This document shows positions 31,531 to 44,533 of a stretch of DNA of 51,834 nucleotides, piece by piece. How positions within the stretch are numbered: position 1 is the first letter of the stretch; the number at the start of each line of letters is the position of its first letter. The notes beneath the pieces are model-generated. The model did not search any database and was not told the DNA's origin. It was given only the letters and a program-made list of their open reading frames with translations. Made by a program: the position numbers and the translations under genes. This DNA comes from Pleurobrachia bachei (taxonomy: Eukaryota > Ctenophora > Tentaculata > Cydippida > Pleurobrachiidae), in assembly GCA_000695325.1 (NCBI GenBank), contig AVPN01000073.1, positions 1-51,834 of the forward strand. Reading direction: 5' to 3'.

Positions 31531-31974
31531 TGGCGGGGAAACATAGCATTATGAAACATAATGCATTTATTCTTGTTTTGGTGAACCCTATTGGGACACA
31601 TAACATGTTCCAAAATTGGCCCCAGGTAGTAATTTCCTAGCCTACTTGGTAACAGTACCCAGATACTACTGTCAGAGAGAGGAATGTGTGAAAGATCAGT
31701 TTAATCTATACAGTGCTGTTCGTGTGTGGCTCTGCCATGCAATCTAGCTTGTGCAACGTGCTTGTCATATTATATACTAAGCGGTACACACAGTTCTTAC
31801 TGCAGCAGGAGCTGTATTTTAAGAACTCAGTTTTAAATGAGTGTTATTGCTTGCTTGAAATATGTATCTGGTAGTCTACTGTTTAAAAAAGTATAAAACA
31901 GCTTGGTTTGGTTTATTGAATTCGGTTTGGTCTGAATTATTTGGTTTTTAAATTTAACACCTTTTTTAGCAAGG

Positions 31975-32633
31975 ATGGGTGATGAGGAAAAGAAAGATGT
32001 CGGTGACAAGAATGATCACAGGAGATTGCACAGTTTTCCTCTCATAAGGGTAAGTTTTTTCTCCGATCCTTGAAATGTGCCAGATGCAGAAGTCGTTACC
32101 CAAAGTTTGATAAGGTCTACCGCGTTGCTATGAACGTTGCTATGCGCTCGCCAAACTTGCTATAGAAAGCAAACCCGCGCATCGTTTCAGCACTGCGTGC
32201 ACGAACCCGACAGTTGCTGTTTGTAAATGCGCGCTGACAAGCGTTGCAGAACCTAAGAAAGGACTTCACAAGACACAATTCAAAACTTTTTTTCCATTTT
32301 CAGCACTCTGATATGGCTGAGGAGATGCGAACTGAGGCGATGGAGTTGTGTGTGACAGCCTGCGAGAAGTTTGCTTCCAGTAACGAGGTAAAAAGAAGCC
32401 TACAGTCATGATCTCCATAAACCCATAATTCATAATTACTACACACTATCTCTCCATCTGATTTTCAGGCAGCTTCCAAGATGATCAAAGAAAACATGGA
32501 TAAGAAGTTTGGGAGTAGCTGGCACGTTGTGGTGGGAGAAGGATTCGGGTTTGAGATCACATACGAAACTAAAAACCTTCTTTACATGTTTTTCGGTGGA
32601 AGCGTGGCAATTGCGGTTTGGAAATGCTCCTAG
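31975..32633 (+). CDS. DNAL4: Axonemal dynein light chain 4
   Basis: An LC8-fold light chain of outer-arm ciliary dynein, 107 residues (human 105). Exons 31975-32049, 32304-32387 and 32469-32633 all join in phase 0. The start MGDEEKKDVGDKNDHRRLHS is followed by FPLIRHSDMAEEMR, ELCVTACEKF, MDKKFGSSWHVVVGEGFGFE and FFGGSVAIAVWKCS, matching DNAL4 rather than DYNLL1/2. It implies an organism with motile cilia. A direct duplication repeats exons 2 and 3 at 33952-34281. The 166-residue ORFs on the opposite strand over exon 3 are shadows. Confidence 0.95.
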
Positions 32634-33591
32634 ATAGTAATCAGAGGGTGGCATATAGACTTGTAAAACAAGGGGGCTGCAGTACAGACTCTTGTATTTG
32701 TTTGAGAGCCGTGCTATACAGAATTTGGTAACGAGGATTCCCATACCAGGGGTTATTTCGTAACCAAATACAGAATTGGGGGAAGAAGAAAGAACAAGTA
32801 TTTGCTTCCCCTGATACGGATATATTCGAAGTGTGTGTGTGACTTTTTTGATTTTCTGACAGACATTATTAATTCTATATTTCCTGACCACGAATGGTAG
32901 CCTGGCATAGACATGACCTCTGGAATGACCTCTTTTCAAGGGGGAACTGTACAGTTTGTAAAATCTATTATAATTTCCACAGAAAAACTGATTATTCCTA
33001 TTCCCCCCATTTGCTGAGGCATCCTTTTATTGAAGGGTGAAGTTAGAGTGAGAGTCACCCAAACATCCCCTGTCAGAGCAGGCCTGACTCTATTCTCAAT
33101 TCTTTCTGCACACGGAGCGCACGAGAACCGTGTGAAACGAATTTATAACTCTGATCCCTATTGTGGCCAAAAAGAGAAGGTTCCCTCGCCCACCCATCTT
33201 GAGTAGCCCCTTACTCAACAAGCCCGACCATGTGTGTAGCAACATAAACAAAGATATTTCGTTTTTAAAACAAAAAACAGCCAACATAAGAGCCATATAA
33301 CACGAATAACAAGAGAGCACAGAAACACTGTCTGATTGTGTACACAAGGTACAAATGAGACAAGGGCTTTTCTGAAAATTAGATTTTCAAGGCAAGTCCA
33401 AAACAATCGGAATGAGCTTGTTATCTGATCGGTATGGTTCATTCTGATTGCGTTGTACTTGCTACTGATTCTCAGAAACGCAATCTGTGTCTTATTTGAC
33501 CCTATATAACAGCACACACACACAGTGGCAGACTTAAAAACTCTCTCCCGTTCTCTCTCTCCAACAAATCTACAAACGTTTGTTGTTACTC
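32071..33591. repeat. Tandem duplication D3, copy 1
   Basis: Starts in DNAL4 intron 1 at tgaaatgtgccagatgcag and runs past the stop codon. Its counterpart is 33675-35238. Differences are a 44-bp length change in intron 1, a few substitutions and a CA-repeat length change near 33520. Confidence 0.95.
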
Positions 33592-33674
33592 AGGAGGACC
33601 CACGAGATGGGAATTTCTGCACTGTATGTTGTATTGACTATTATGTGTAATTTATTTGAACTTGAACTTGAACT
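33592..33674. mobile_element. Possible LINE 3' tail between the D3 copies
   Basis: A short segment ending in tttgaacttgaacttgaact. Short TTGAACT-type repeats terminate many CR1/L2-like non-LTR elements in invertebrates. No coding part remains, so this is suggestive only. Confidence 0.35.
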
Positions 33675-35238
33675 TGAAATGTGCCAGATGCAGAAGTCGT
33701 TACCCAAAGTTTGATAAGGTCTACCGCGTTGCTATGAACGTTGCTATGCGCTCGCCAAACTTGCTATAGAAAGCAAACCCGCGCATCGTTTCAGCACTGC
33801 GTGCACGAACCCGACAGTTGCTGTTTGTAAATGCGCGCTGACAAGCGTTGCAGAACCTAAAATCGTTAAAAAACGTTAAAATCAAAATTTTAATTTTAAT
33901 TTTAACTCCGGTGTGTGCTGACACAATTCAAAACTGTTTTTCCATTTTCAGCACTCTGATATGGCTGAGGAGATGCGAACTGAGGCGATGGAGTTGTGTG
34001 TGACAGCCTGCGAGAAGTTTGCTTCCAGTAACGAGGTAAAAAGAAGCCTACAGTCATGATCTCCATAAACCCATAATTCATAATTACTACACACTATCTC
34101 TCCCTCTGATTTTCAGGCAGCTTCCAAGATGATCAAAGAAAACATGGATAAGAAGTTTGGGAGTAGCTGGCACGTTGTGGTGGGAGAAGGATTCGGGTTT
34201 GAGATCACATACGAAACTAAAAACCTTCTTTACATGTTTTTCGGTGGAAGCGTGGCAATTGCGGTTTGGAAATGCTCCTAGATAGTAATCAGAGGGTGGC
34301 ATATAGACTTGTAAAACAAGGGGGCTGCAGTACAGACTCTTGTATTTGTTTGAGAGCCGTGCTATACAGAATTTGGTAACGAGGATTCCCATACCAGGGG
34401 TTATTTCGTAACCAAATACAGAATTGGGGGAAGAAGAAAGAACAAGTATTTGCTTCCCCTGATACGGATATATTCGAAGTGTGTGTGTGACTTTTTTGAT
34501 TTTCTGACAGACATTATTAATTCTATATTTCCTGACCACGAATGGTAGCCTGGCATAGACATGACCTCTGGAATGACCTCTTTTCAATTGTGAACTGTAC
34601 AGTTTGTAAAATCTATTATAATTTCCACAGAAAAACTGATTATTCCTATTCCCCCCATTTGCTGAGGCATCCTTTTATTGAAGGGTGAAGTTAGAGTGAG
34701 AGTCACCCAAACATCCCCTGTCAGAGCAGGCCTGACTCTATTCTCAATTCTTTCTGCACACGGAGCGCACGAGAACCGTGTGAAACGAATTTATAACTCT
34801 GATCCCTATTGTGGCCAAAAAGAGAAGGTTCCCTCGCCCACCCATCTTGAGTAGCCCCTTACTCAACAAGCCCGACCATGTGTGTAGCAACATAAACAAA
34901 GATATTTCGTTTTTAAAACAAAAAACAGCCAACATAAGAGCCATATAACACGAATAACAAGAGAGCACAGAAACACTGTCTGATTGTGTACACAAGGTAC
35001 AAATGAGACAAGGGCTTTTCTGAAAATTAGATTTTCAAGGCAAGTCCAAAACAATCGGAATGAGCTTGTTATCTGATCGGTATGGTTCATTCTGATTGCG
35101 TTGTACTTGCTACTGATTCTCAGAAACGCAATCTGTGTCTTATTTGACCCTATATAACAGCACACACACAGTGGCAGACTTAAAAACTCTCTCCCGTTCT
35201 CTCTCTCCAACAAATCTACAAACGTTTGTTGTTACTCA
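33675..35238. repeat. Tandem duplication D3, copy 2
   Basis: Second copy, continuing into the unique sequence that precedes the STAT gene's 3' side. Confidence 0.95.
33952..34281 (+). pseudogene. Duplicate DNAL4 exons 2 and 3
   Basis: Exons at 33952-34035 and 34117-34281 repeat 32304-32387 and 32469-32633 with intact splice sites and stop codon. No copy of exon 1 precedes them. They could serve as alternative 3' exons giving the same protein, or they could be a haplotype artefact. Confidence 0.75.
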
Positions 35239-36790
35239 ACAAAACATGTGTATATCTGACTTGATTTGGTCGACCAATAGTCTTTCTCTGACCTTATTCT
35301 TGATCGGGTTAAATCGACTAAACAAAGCTATGGTATATAAATTATTAACCCTTTTAATTTCCTGCGCACACAGAATTTCCTGACCACAACATGCAACTTC
35401 AATGTGATTTATATAATATCATATCTCCCCTCGGGGGCCCGTTAATATCAATAAAATTCCAGAATCAATTTGATATATGTATCTCGTCTCATTTTTCCAC
35501 TACGGCCAACATATTATCTTCAGTCCACTTTCTCTTTCTCAATCTCACTCTCTTTCACGATACAGTATCGGTGTCACCTTCTCAATCCTTCCTCTCTCGC
35601 TCTCCCTTCTCCCTCTCTCTTCATATATTTTGAACACGTGTTTTGATCCCTGGCTGTGTCGCCTCATCTGCAGTAGGTCTCACTGGAAGAGAGAAATAGT
35701 AAAATCTTAGAAGGGGTCATTCAGATTATGGAGGATTCATCAGTAATGTTCAATGCCAGTCATTGTAGGCTGAGGAATCTACACATTTTAATGTTCATGC
35801 CAGCAAAACAAAGAATGACCCCTTCAAGACCAACATAGCTCAATCATCAGCACATGAATTAATAGATGTTAACATGTAAAGATCTGTTAAATTAATTTAA
35901 GGAGGTCGGACTCAGATTAACAGTTTTCATGACAAGACAATGTCTAACAATGACATGCAAGGAATTTAGGATTTCTCTGATATTCAGTTTTAGGAGATTT
36001 GGCTCTGAATCTGCACAGAAGGTTGTTCTTTCTTTAGTTAAAGTAACAATCTCACTGTCCAAATTAAAAGTGCCAACAATCGACTGACATGATTATATCA
36101 TTCACTTTCTGTCTGGCGCCGCAACCCCTTCTGAGCTGTCAGGCCAATGCTCTGACCACATGCAGTTCTCGATCTCGCGCGCTCCGAGAAGCGAGAATTG
36201 GGCCAGGCCAATGATCTGACAGCTTCTGAGGGCACTGTTTGAGCATCAAATTGGGTCTTGCGCTGCAGCTGCCAGACAGTTCACTTTCGTCTCACAGTCA
36301 CACCATATACATTCATTTCTTTAGCCAATTTCAAACAACTTCACCTAGCACATTGTGTTGTAGAAAATCGGAAGTTTTTTACGAATCCTTGGACTTTGAA
36401 AAACAATTGAAAGTTAGGTATAGTCGTTTGAAATAAGCTCTTGAAGAAGCCAGCTTACACACACAACCACACACACAATTCAAATGCCAGGCAATTATAA
36501 TCAGCAACACATATTTCACTAACATATTCATTAATCAGTTCAACACAAATCATAACACACAAACATGGGACAATCATCATGTCTTAGAAAAAGTAGTAAT
36601 TTCTCCAAGATTCAGGTTGTACAATGTACAAGATTGTACAACTACACCCATGCAAATTGATTCCGTGTACGTGACATAATATCTTACAGTAATATGTCGA
36701 TATCCATCATACTCTCAGTAGCGGGGGTTGTATTAGTGGTAAAGAGAGGGTATTGCACGTGATGTTGTACTGGCATACTCAGAAACTGGT
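35239..36790. other. Intergenic region downstream of DNAL4 and STAT
   Basis: Pyrimidine-rich, with a CT-rich tract at 35510-35630 and an imperfect inverted repeat at 36130-36230 built on ggccaatg and ctgac words. No exon seen. The part next to 36791 is probably STAT 3' untranslated sequence. Confidence 0.45.
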
Positions 36791-39700
36791 CTAGGGTAAG
36801 ACACTCCTTTCTGAAAGGGGATTTAATCGTTTTCGGGGGTTGTGGCCTGGTGGACGGTGGTGCATCCCCCGGGCAGCTCGATCAGCGGCCCCCACTACTA
36901 CCTGCTGTTGAGGCCTCTGTTGCTGCTGCGGGTGTTGCTGCTGGTGTTGGTGTTGCATTGGTTGTTGAACTTGTTGCTGCGATACAACAGGGCCTCCCCC
37001 GCCGTTAGAGTTGGGCCGCTGATCGAACGCCGGAAGGAGGTTACTCATGTCATAGTCCATTGTCTCCATGAGGAAGGAATCATTAAATTCCGAACTTGAA
37101 ATCATATCGTAATGTTGAGGTGTGGTGGGACTTTCGTACTGTTGCTGTTCGAGTTGGACGTGGGCTTTGATTAGGTCTCTCTCGTATCCCGGGACTTCCT
37201 CCTGGACTTGGCGGTAGTACTTCTGGAACTTCGTCTGAAGGGGTGGGGGTAGAATTAGGTTGAGGGGGTACAGGGATATAAAGGTGACGCGGAAGGGGTG
37301 AAATCCCTCGCAGAATCGAGAAACGAAATCGTTGACTATAGAAGTTAGGAAAGTGAGAAATATGAGAAGATGAAGCAAGCACAGGTATAAGAATGATGTT
37401 ACACTTACCTCCTTGGCGATATTTGGATAGAGGAACTTGTACACTGGAGGATCTAGGATTCGCTCTGAAAGTGTGAAGGGTGTTAGACAAATCAAAGCAT
37501 CGTCTCTTTTGACCCCTCTTAGTCTGTCTGGCGCCGTGACCCAAATGGGGTATGGCGCCGCCATACAGCCCTTAGTCATAGATTACTACTGAACTTACCA
37601 GCTAGGCCATGTTTTTGGAGATCTTTTGCTGTGTAGATCAGGTTTTTAATTTGGTTTTCTGCCGTGATGTAGGATATTGATATCATTCCTGAGAAGAGAA
37701 GGGAGTCAGGGTTGGAAAGTCAGGGGGTTTTAAGTCAGGGGTGGGACGTGGGTGGGGTGAGAGATGAAACGTGTTTTTTCTATCCTGCCGGGGGAGATTT
37801 GCAGACAGATTGGAATTCCAATCGTTCCATGGAACTTGTACATGTTCAAGACAGAAAGATACAATTAGTATTACACGTATTGGAAAACAAAGAAACACCG
37901 CCGTTTCCAGAAACACGTACGCTAAACTTGGGAAGCGAGAAATCTGCAGAACTAGTCCCGCGACCGACAATGGGACATTACCAGTGTTTGTACTACTACT
38001 ACTAGAGTCACGATTCACGGACGGGTATCAGTATCACTCAAACATTTCAGACAGTAGGACCCCTTTCAGACAACCCCGGTAAATCATGTATGAACCAAGA
38101 AAACCGAAAAAATGATTGGAATGTACTAAGTCTCAACAGGTGGAAATAATGATTTACCAGCCCCTTATCTGGACAATATATGACCCTCCCACAATGTCCT
38201 ACCTTGTGTTGAGTCTGAGAATCTAAGTAGAAAGTTGTTGGGTTGTGTAGTGGGTGCCTTTAGCAGGGCCTCTGTCCTTGCTTTTGAGATAAATCCCTGG
38301 AAGAAAGTGAGGTTTTAGTGACTACGGCCTAAATTATATCTTGAAGTTGTAACCCTCGCAGCCACAAAGTTATTGGCTGTGGACGACACCATCGGAGGCC
38401 CATGAGGGAAACTCTCCCGGGAGGAGGTACTATGACCCGGCCTTGGAGGGAGGGGGAAGGGAGTCTTACCAGAATCAGGTCATCTTTCCACATGGGTAGA
38501 AAGTGTTTCTTGATCAGATCTATACAGCTGTACATCCAGTCCCAAAAGGTAAAGGATCGCTCCGACGGTTTCTTCAAGGTGTCCTTTGCAAATGCTTGCC
38601 ACGTTACTGAAAATGCATTGGTGATATTAACCAGCTTGCTCAACGTGTGTGTATACTGGAAGCGTTTTGTGTAAAGAGATGGAAATGTGGCAACCCCGGT
38701 GCAAAGATTTGGGCTCTCGACGAGAAGTGGGCCACCAATGTCCAATGTGTTATATTTAGTAGGTATAGTTAGTATGTACCGTGTTAAAGAGGGGTGAGGG
38801 GAGGGGGGTTCTTCTTTATTTTATTCCGAAGAACTATCTATTACCTTCCTCGACCTTCTCTCTCTAACAACAAGTTCTATCCAATTGGCTTCTATGGAAC
38901 CGTATGTAAACTAGGAAGGCCAACACCGGCCTGCTAGTTTATTAAAACTACGGCCTTGCCCCCTACATATTCGACCGTTGAGAGAGGGATAGAGAGAGAT
39001 ATATAGAGAGAGAGAGAGAGAGAGAGATAGAGAGCTAATGAATACAAAACTGTCGCCAGGTTTCCAAAAGTTTAGGCTGATCTACAAATTAGTCTTTATT
39101 TTTGACAGCTAATCATAGCCTAAGATACGTGGGGGTGTTTAGCGACACATTAATTTACCGATATTAATTCAGGTAACTCTAGCTGCAGTAAGATATTGAA
39201 GGCTGTGCAGCTGACGAGGAGCCCGACTGACAAGAGGGTCGACACAGAGGGGGTGGGACAGCCCGTCTCCAAGCTACGATCACTCCAAGTTTATTATTAC
39301 GACCAGAAGTCTACAAGTCACCCAGATGTGTTCCAAAGACGTCTTTAACAAACAAACAAACAAACACACAAACTCACCGAGATGGTTATCTATATCCTTG
39401 GTATCATCTACATTAAGAACTTTGGTACCCAGGTAGGCCAGAGCCTCCGGTTTCAGTGGCCTTTCTGTCATCTTGTGAAACAAGTCATTGATCCGATCCT
39501 GGGGGAGGGAATTCTATTTAGAAAGGGCCATAACATTTATGGGCCACCCTGTATTACGACTCTAAATACAGGGTGGCCCTTTCTAAATTAGAGAGATCCG
39601 AATGTGAGAGGATTATATTCTACAAAAGAAAGAAATCATAACAAAAGTTAAAGAACTCCAGTCCAAACCTTAAGTTGGCCCCACGGATGAGCTCCAGGAT

Positions 39701-40969
39701 GGTTAAAAGCCTCCCTGTTGGGGGGAGCGAAACAGTTGTCCCAGAAAATGGTGGCCTCGGCAGCGGGGGATTGGGATCCGTGTACAATGACAGTTACAGG
39801 TAGGGATATGGCGTGGAGGGTTTTTACTACTTCACCCAGCTGGTAGGTATCCTTGTAGGGCATGGCAACCTGGCAATTAGGTGGGGGTTAGATGGGGACG
39901 GGGGGATTAGATGGGATTGGGAATGAGAAGAGTTGCAAGATAGTAGGAGGGGAACTACTTTCTGGATAATATAGTTAGATTTATATTGTTTCTGATTTTA
40001 TACGTACCGTACACTGGAAGTAGACAGCGAATTTTTCCTCAGTCACCAGTTCACAGGCCCTCCTATCTGTAGTTCTGTTTAGTTTCCGTAATACCAGATT
40101 CTTGAAATTGAGGCTGACTGTTTTCGTCATGGAGGAATACTCCATCATCTGGGAGAGAGTACTGTTACTATTGGGATGGGGGTAGTAGGGACTGGAATGG
40201 GGGAGAGGGAATTATTAGGATGAGAGTAGGGGCTGGAATGGGGGAATTAATAGGATGGGGTAGTAGGAGCTGGAATGGGGAGAGGGGGTAAGAATTACAA
40301 ATAGAGGTTGAATAAGGAGGTTTAGTAGTTAAAAAGTTACTGAGTTTATAAGTTTTATTCTTTAAACGCCAGATTATGTAGTTAGTAGTGTCTCATAGTA
40401 ATGCAGTCGAGACGGAAACCAATTAAATCCAAAATTTAAACTAAAGCGGTATTTTAATTTAATTTCTGTGGTTCAGTCGAACCCCGATGGCCGATTTAGC
40501 GGGAATACCCCTTTTCCCCGATACGAGCATCCAAATAAATCGGGGTCCGACTGTATTACTCGAAATATAAGCACAGATATTGAGTTGATTCTTGATGACA
40601 GTTGACACACTGTGAATTGATCGCCTACCTTTTCACCATTTGAAACCTCTCCACACCGATGTATTTGTGAGATATCATTTGCCTTGTTAAGAGCATACAG
40701 GACTCTATGAGCCTGGTCCGCGTTTATCAAGCACACTTTTATCTGAAAACAGATGCTGTGATGGAAATTCTAACGATTATCTAAACACTATGAATTATAA
40801 AAATGAAGACGAGTTTGTAAATTTCCACAGAACTTCTATAGAGTATGTACTACTCTTTTCCTTACCGTTGGTTGTTTCAGCGCTAATCCCCATCTTTCAC
40901 CGGCGATAATTCGCACTGAAGCTGAAAATCGGGTGTCTTTCTTCATGACCTGAAAGAGAAAAAAGATAG

Positions 40970-41024
<55 letters not shown>

Positions 41025-44000
41025 AAAGAGATTGCAGGGAGCAATTTGTAAGCAATAAAACCATAACGGGGCAACGTAACCCGGTGAAAGTATTTTTCGA
41101 ACAAACCTACTTTAAAGTGGATTATAATAATTTTAGAACTCGCATCTTTAATTGTGGGAAATTATACGAGAAAAGCTAGACCAGACCAAACCAATTGATT
41201 ACTAGACCAGACCAGACCAATTGATTATATGGTCTAGACCAGAAATTGTCCCTGACCAGACCAATTGATTCCTAGAGAACTATATTCCCAATATATAGCC
41301 CCCGAAAATATTGCCTAGCTAGACTGTGTTTCGCTCGCCGCGCCCGTGAAACACAAATGTAAAGGAGGGTTAGAACATACTACATACATAACAACCAAAA
41401 TACCTGTGGTGGTTGTTGATCTACGATGAAACACTTTGAGATAATTGTCCCAATTAGCGTGGTATGCTCATTATACCAGGTGTGTAACCGTGCCTTGAAC
41501 TCTGGCTTGTCGTTTACTTGATCTTGCCTGGGGAAGGGTTTACGTTGAACTCTTGTTTTATACTGCATCAGTGATAAAGTACTGTCTAGTGTCTGGCGAT
41601 TTGAGCGCACTGAATTGGCGTCAAACTGATAGAGGTCGGGAAGAATATTATTCTTGACAGCAGAGGATGGAACTCACAATCGAATATAATAACCACAGTT
41701 AGAAATGAGAATATCAATAAGTGTAGATGTGTTTCGTTCAATGATATCCAGGGAGGCAGGGGGTCTACCACTTATCATACAATATCGCTGATTATCTTTC
41801 CACTCATCTATCTCCTGATAAATAGTAAATGAATTAGTAGATTAGTAAATGAATTAGTAAATATGGGCCGGTGTGAATAAACTAAACAGTTTGGGTTGGT
41901 CATCTGAGAAAGTCAAATCTCGCTGACTGCATGGGCGAGACAGCATATAGTGTCGGGAAATCCTTTCGGAATCACAACCAGAACAGCAATAATTAACCCT
42001 AACAATAAGAACAGTACTACTAGCTACTAGCTACTAGGGGTTACCTTAACGACGCAATCAAAAGCATCCTGGATGTACCGTTTCCCAGCCTCAAGTAGGC
42101 TCATTATGTCTGATAAGAGTTTTAGAATCTGATTGTGTAACATCTGAAGTGTCTGGTTGCAATTCGTCCGCATCACTTCAAACTGGGGAGAAGGAGAGGT
42201 GTCATGGTTACTGGGGAGAAAGAGAGAGATGTCATGGTTACTGGGGAGAAGGAGAGGTGTCATGGTTACTGGGGAGAACGAGTTGTCATGGTTACTGGGG
42301 AGAACAAGAGTTGTCATGGTTACTGGAAAGAGAGTCGTCATGGTTATAGATAAAATAAACTCAGTCCTATTTCAAGCCATGTGTAAACGATTTCAAACTA
42401 TACCTGTTGGCATTCAGCCTCTGAAGTATTAGCAGCTCTGTTCCGGAACTGGTTTGTTTTCCTATGTAGGTCCTCTTGTGTTAACCGCTGATAGTCATAC
42501 TGATCTCCCACCTTGATGGCTAACTTGTCAATACTGTGAGAAGTAAGTAGGTTACATAATCATCACCGAGATGTAAATTTAAAATATGATGGACCGCATT
42601 CCCCAAGTACTCCTTCATAAAAACATCTCTTACTCCTTCATAAAAACATATCTTACTCCTTCTTAAAAACATCTCTTACTTCTGAATGATTTGCTGGATT
42701 TCCCTGACAGTCAGAGCAAAGAATGATCCCTCCAGGTCGTTGAGAAGTGATACAGCGCCGTTACTATTTACAATGGGTTTCATCTCACTCTCACCGTGCA
42801 CTATCTTCAACTCCTGATCATTTTATTTAGTTAGGGTGAGAATTGAATTCCTAACCCTGGGTGTTTTCATTCTAGATCCAGATACTTCTAAGTGAGCCCC
42901 AGGGGACAAGGATTACCTCGTCCAGTAGATTCTGTATGTGCCCAACGAACTCGGGAGCTTTCCCGTTGAAAGATTTAAATATCGTCATACAGTCCTCCTC
43001 CAGCAGTACTGATGTCCGTACGATCATATCAACATCGCCACTCTCTTTCATTTCTTTTATCTTCCTTTTTGCAGCCTCTTGGAAATTCTGGGAGAGAGAG
43101 GGGAGGTTGAGAAGAGAAAGGAACGTATAAAGTGTAAACAAGCGGAATATTATATCGGATATCCGTATGAAACGACGTGGTAAAATAACAAAATTCAGTT
43201 TCAAGTTCATGGAATTATCCTCCTAGCAGGAATAGTTGATATGCATTGTTGAGTAAGTTATGCAGTTATAATAACACCAATTCAACTGAGATAGTTGGAG
43301 ATTAGCCGGCTAACCAAGTGTTTTAACACTTACCATAAATTCATTTTGCATGGTAACGAAATGTGAGGGATCATCAACATTATAGTTCTTCCATGGTCGA
43401 GATTCAATGTACTCTGCTAGAAAACTCCTTACCTGAAAATATTATCTGAGTGGAGTTGTTACCTAATTAGTAATCGGTCGAAGTAAATTATATCTAAGTT
43501 TATTTCGTAACCAAACCAGGGCCCAGGACCCCGCTTGGACACCCCGCCCGGACACTTAAATAATAAGGAAAGTGTATAGACTATCTGCCAGATTTATCTC
43601 TCAGTCGGACCTCTGTTTGTCTTTCTCTGTCTTGTTGAGCCTTCGAATTCACACACACACACAATTCACATGCATACGAGAATGTTTATCACTCCAATAT
43701 ATTTTAAATATATCGATAGTCGACTGTTGAGAAGAAAATGTCGGACGTGGGGTGACTCACAGCTCAGTTACATACCGTCATACTCATAAACATTTTAAAA
43801 TATTTATCGTAATGGCCGTTAAAACTTAAAACCCACCACGTACTTTACCATACCAGGAAATTGATGTCAGTTTCCAGGTCCCAGTCTAGCAGTACTGACA
43901 CTACGTGCAGCACCTACTTTTATTTCAATGCAATTCACATCGAAATTTGGTCACGTGATCGTAGAGTCCCCCTTTACTCAACAAGGTTTACCAGCAGTGT

Positions 44001-44430
44001 CCCCGCAGCTGCAAACTGGGGTCAGGTTCTAACCTGATTCCAATTTGTAACTGGAGAATCACTAGACATCACGACCAAGGCCCTCCTGTGTATTGTTCAT
44101 ACAAGGGGTCGGCACAACAGCACAAGGCCCTCCTTTATTCCAGGAATATATGAAACCCTTTATAAAACAGGTGGCATGTGGTCTGTCTGGCCTACTATGG
44201 TCTGGCTAGATCTGTGATGGTAAATCTAGTTGCACCCCCTATGTAATGAGTAATGTAATAAGATGGTACAACCGTGTGCGACCAGTTACAGTCAGGTTTA
44301 ACAGCGCTGCTTGTAGTGGTATTACTGTAATGGAATTACAGTAATGACTTACGGGAATGCTGATGCTGGCTCGTGTGTAAAGTTCCTTGACCTTCTCTAC
44401 GTGACCTCCTAGTTGCAGCCATAACGACAT
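36791..44430 (-). CDS. STAT transcription factor, 17 coding exons
   Basis: A cytokine/JAK-activated transcription factor. Exons: 44353-44430 (ATG 44430, MSLWLQLGG), 43334-43432, 42917-43087, 42680-42813, 42404-42533, 42045-42182, 41404-41814, 40866-40949, 40629-40742, 40008-40148, 39669-39869, 39378-39498, 38470-38606, 38203-38296, 37599-37688, 37409-37464 and 36791-37234. All phases agree; 880 codons. In order: STAT N-domain; coiled coil; DNA-binding domain (CFIVDQQPPQ, DRRACELVTEEKF, LPVTVIVHGSQ, IFWDNCF); linker (FTFWDWMYSCIDLIKKHFLP); SH2 with FLLRFSDS (phosphotyrosine-binding Arg near 678) and VYKFLYPNIAKE. Then comes KYYRQ and the tail tyrosine EEVPGYERDL (about 750), the expected activation site. 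The C-terminal transactivation region is Gln/His-rich. Exon 41404-41814 holds an in-frame TGA at 41674-41676 (codon 297, coiled coil). Family is certain; orthology to a particular vertebrate STAT is not claimed. Confidence 0.93.
38995..39033. repeat. (GA)n microsatellite in STAT intron
   Basis: A run of gagaga with occasional t interruptions, in the intron between the 38606 and 39378 exon ends. Confidence 0.85.
39517..39588. mobile_element. Small palindromic element in STAT intron
   Basis: Nested inverted repeats: tttagaaagggcca with tggccctttctaaa outside, and gggccaccctgta with tacagggtggccc inside, around a short loop. Probably a tiny MITE or fold-back remnant. Confidence 0.5.
40474..40553. 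mobile_element. pogo/Tigger-like MITE, copy 1
   Basis: Begins cagtcgaaccccgat and ends atcggggtccgactg followed by TA. It is an 80-bp inverted-repeat element in a STAT intron and one of four family members in the window. CAGT termini with TA target sites fit pogo/Tigger-type elements; the assignment is inferred from ends alone. Confidence 0.6.
40972..41021. repeat. (GA)n microsatellite in STAT intron
   Basis: A nearly pure GA run of about 45 bases next to the exon at 40866-40949, on its upstream (gene strand) side. Confidence 0.95.
41174..41278. repeat. Degenerate gaccagaccaattgatt repeat in STAT intron
   Basis: Three or four irregular copies of agaccagaccaattgatta with deletions between them. 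Low-copy intronic repeat. Confidence 0.6.
42182..42350. repeat. Minisatellite of decoy acceptors before STAT exon 6
   Basis: Units of about 27 bp that read, on the gene strand, ttctccccag then taaccatgac and a CT-rich tail. The true acceptor of exon 42045-42182 is the last ttctccccag|T of this array. Four or five earlier units carry the same tract and AG. Confidence 0.9.
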
Positions 44431-44533
44431 ATCTTCACTGTTAGATTAGTCTGACATACTAGACAAGATAGGGGTGTTATATCGGGTAGATGGGTTTTAG
44501 TGGGTCTATTAAATGGGGATAAATAGGGGGGAT

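Noticed and set aside
32439-32939. 166-residue minus-strand ORF (and its copy at 34087-34587)
   Set aside because: Antisense to DNAL4 exon 3 and its 3' flank; no conserved features. It is long only because the sense exon constrains the opposite frame.
36842-37099. Leu-rich plus-strand ORF
   Set aside because: Antisense to the Gln/His-rich STAT tail.
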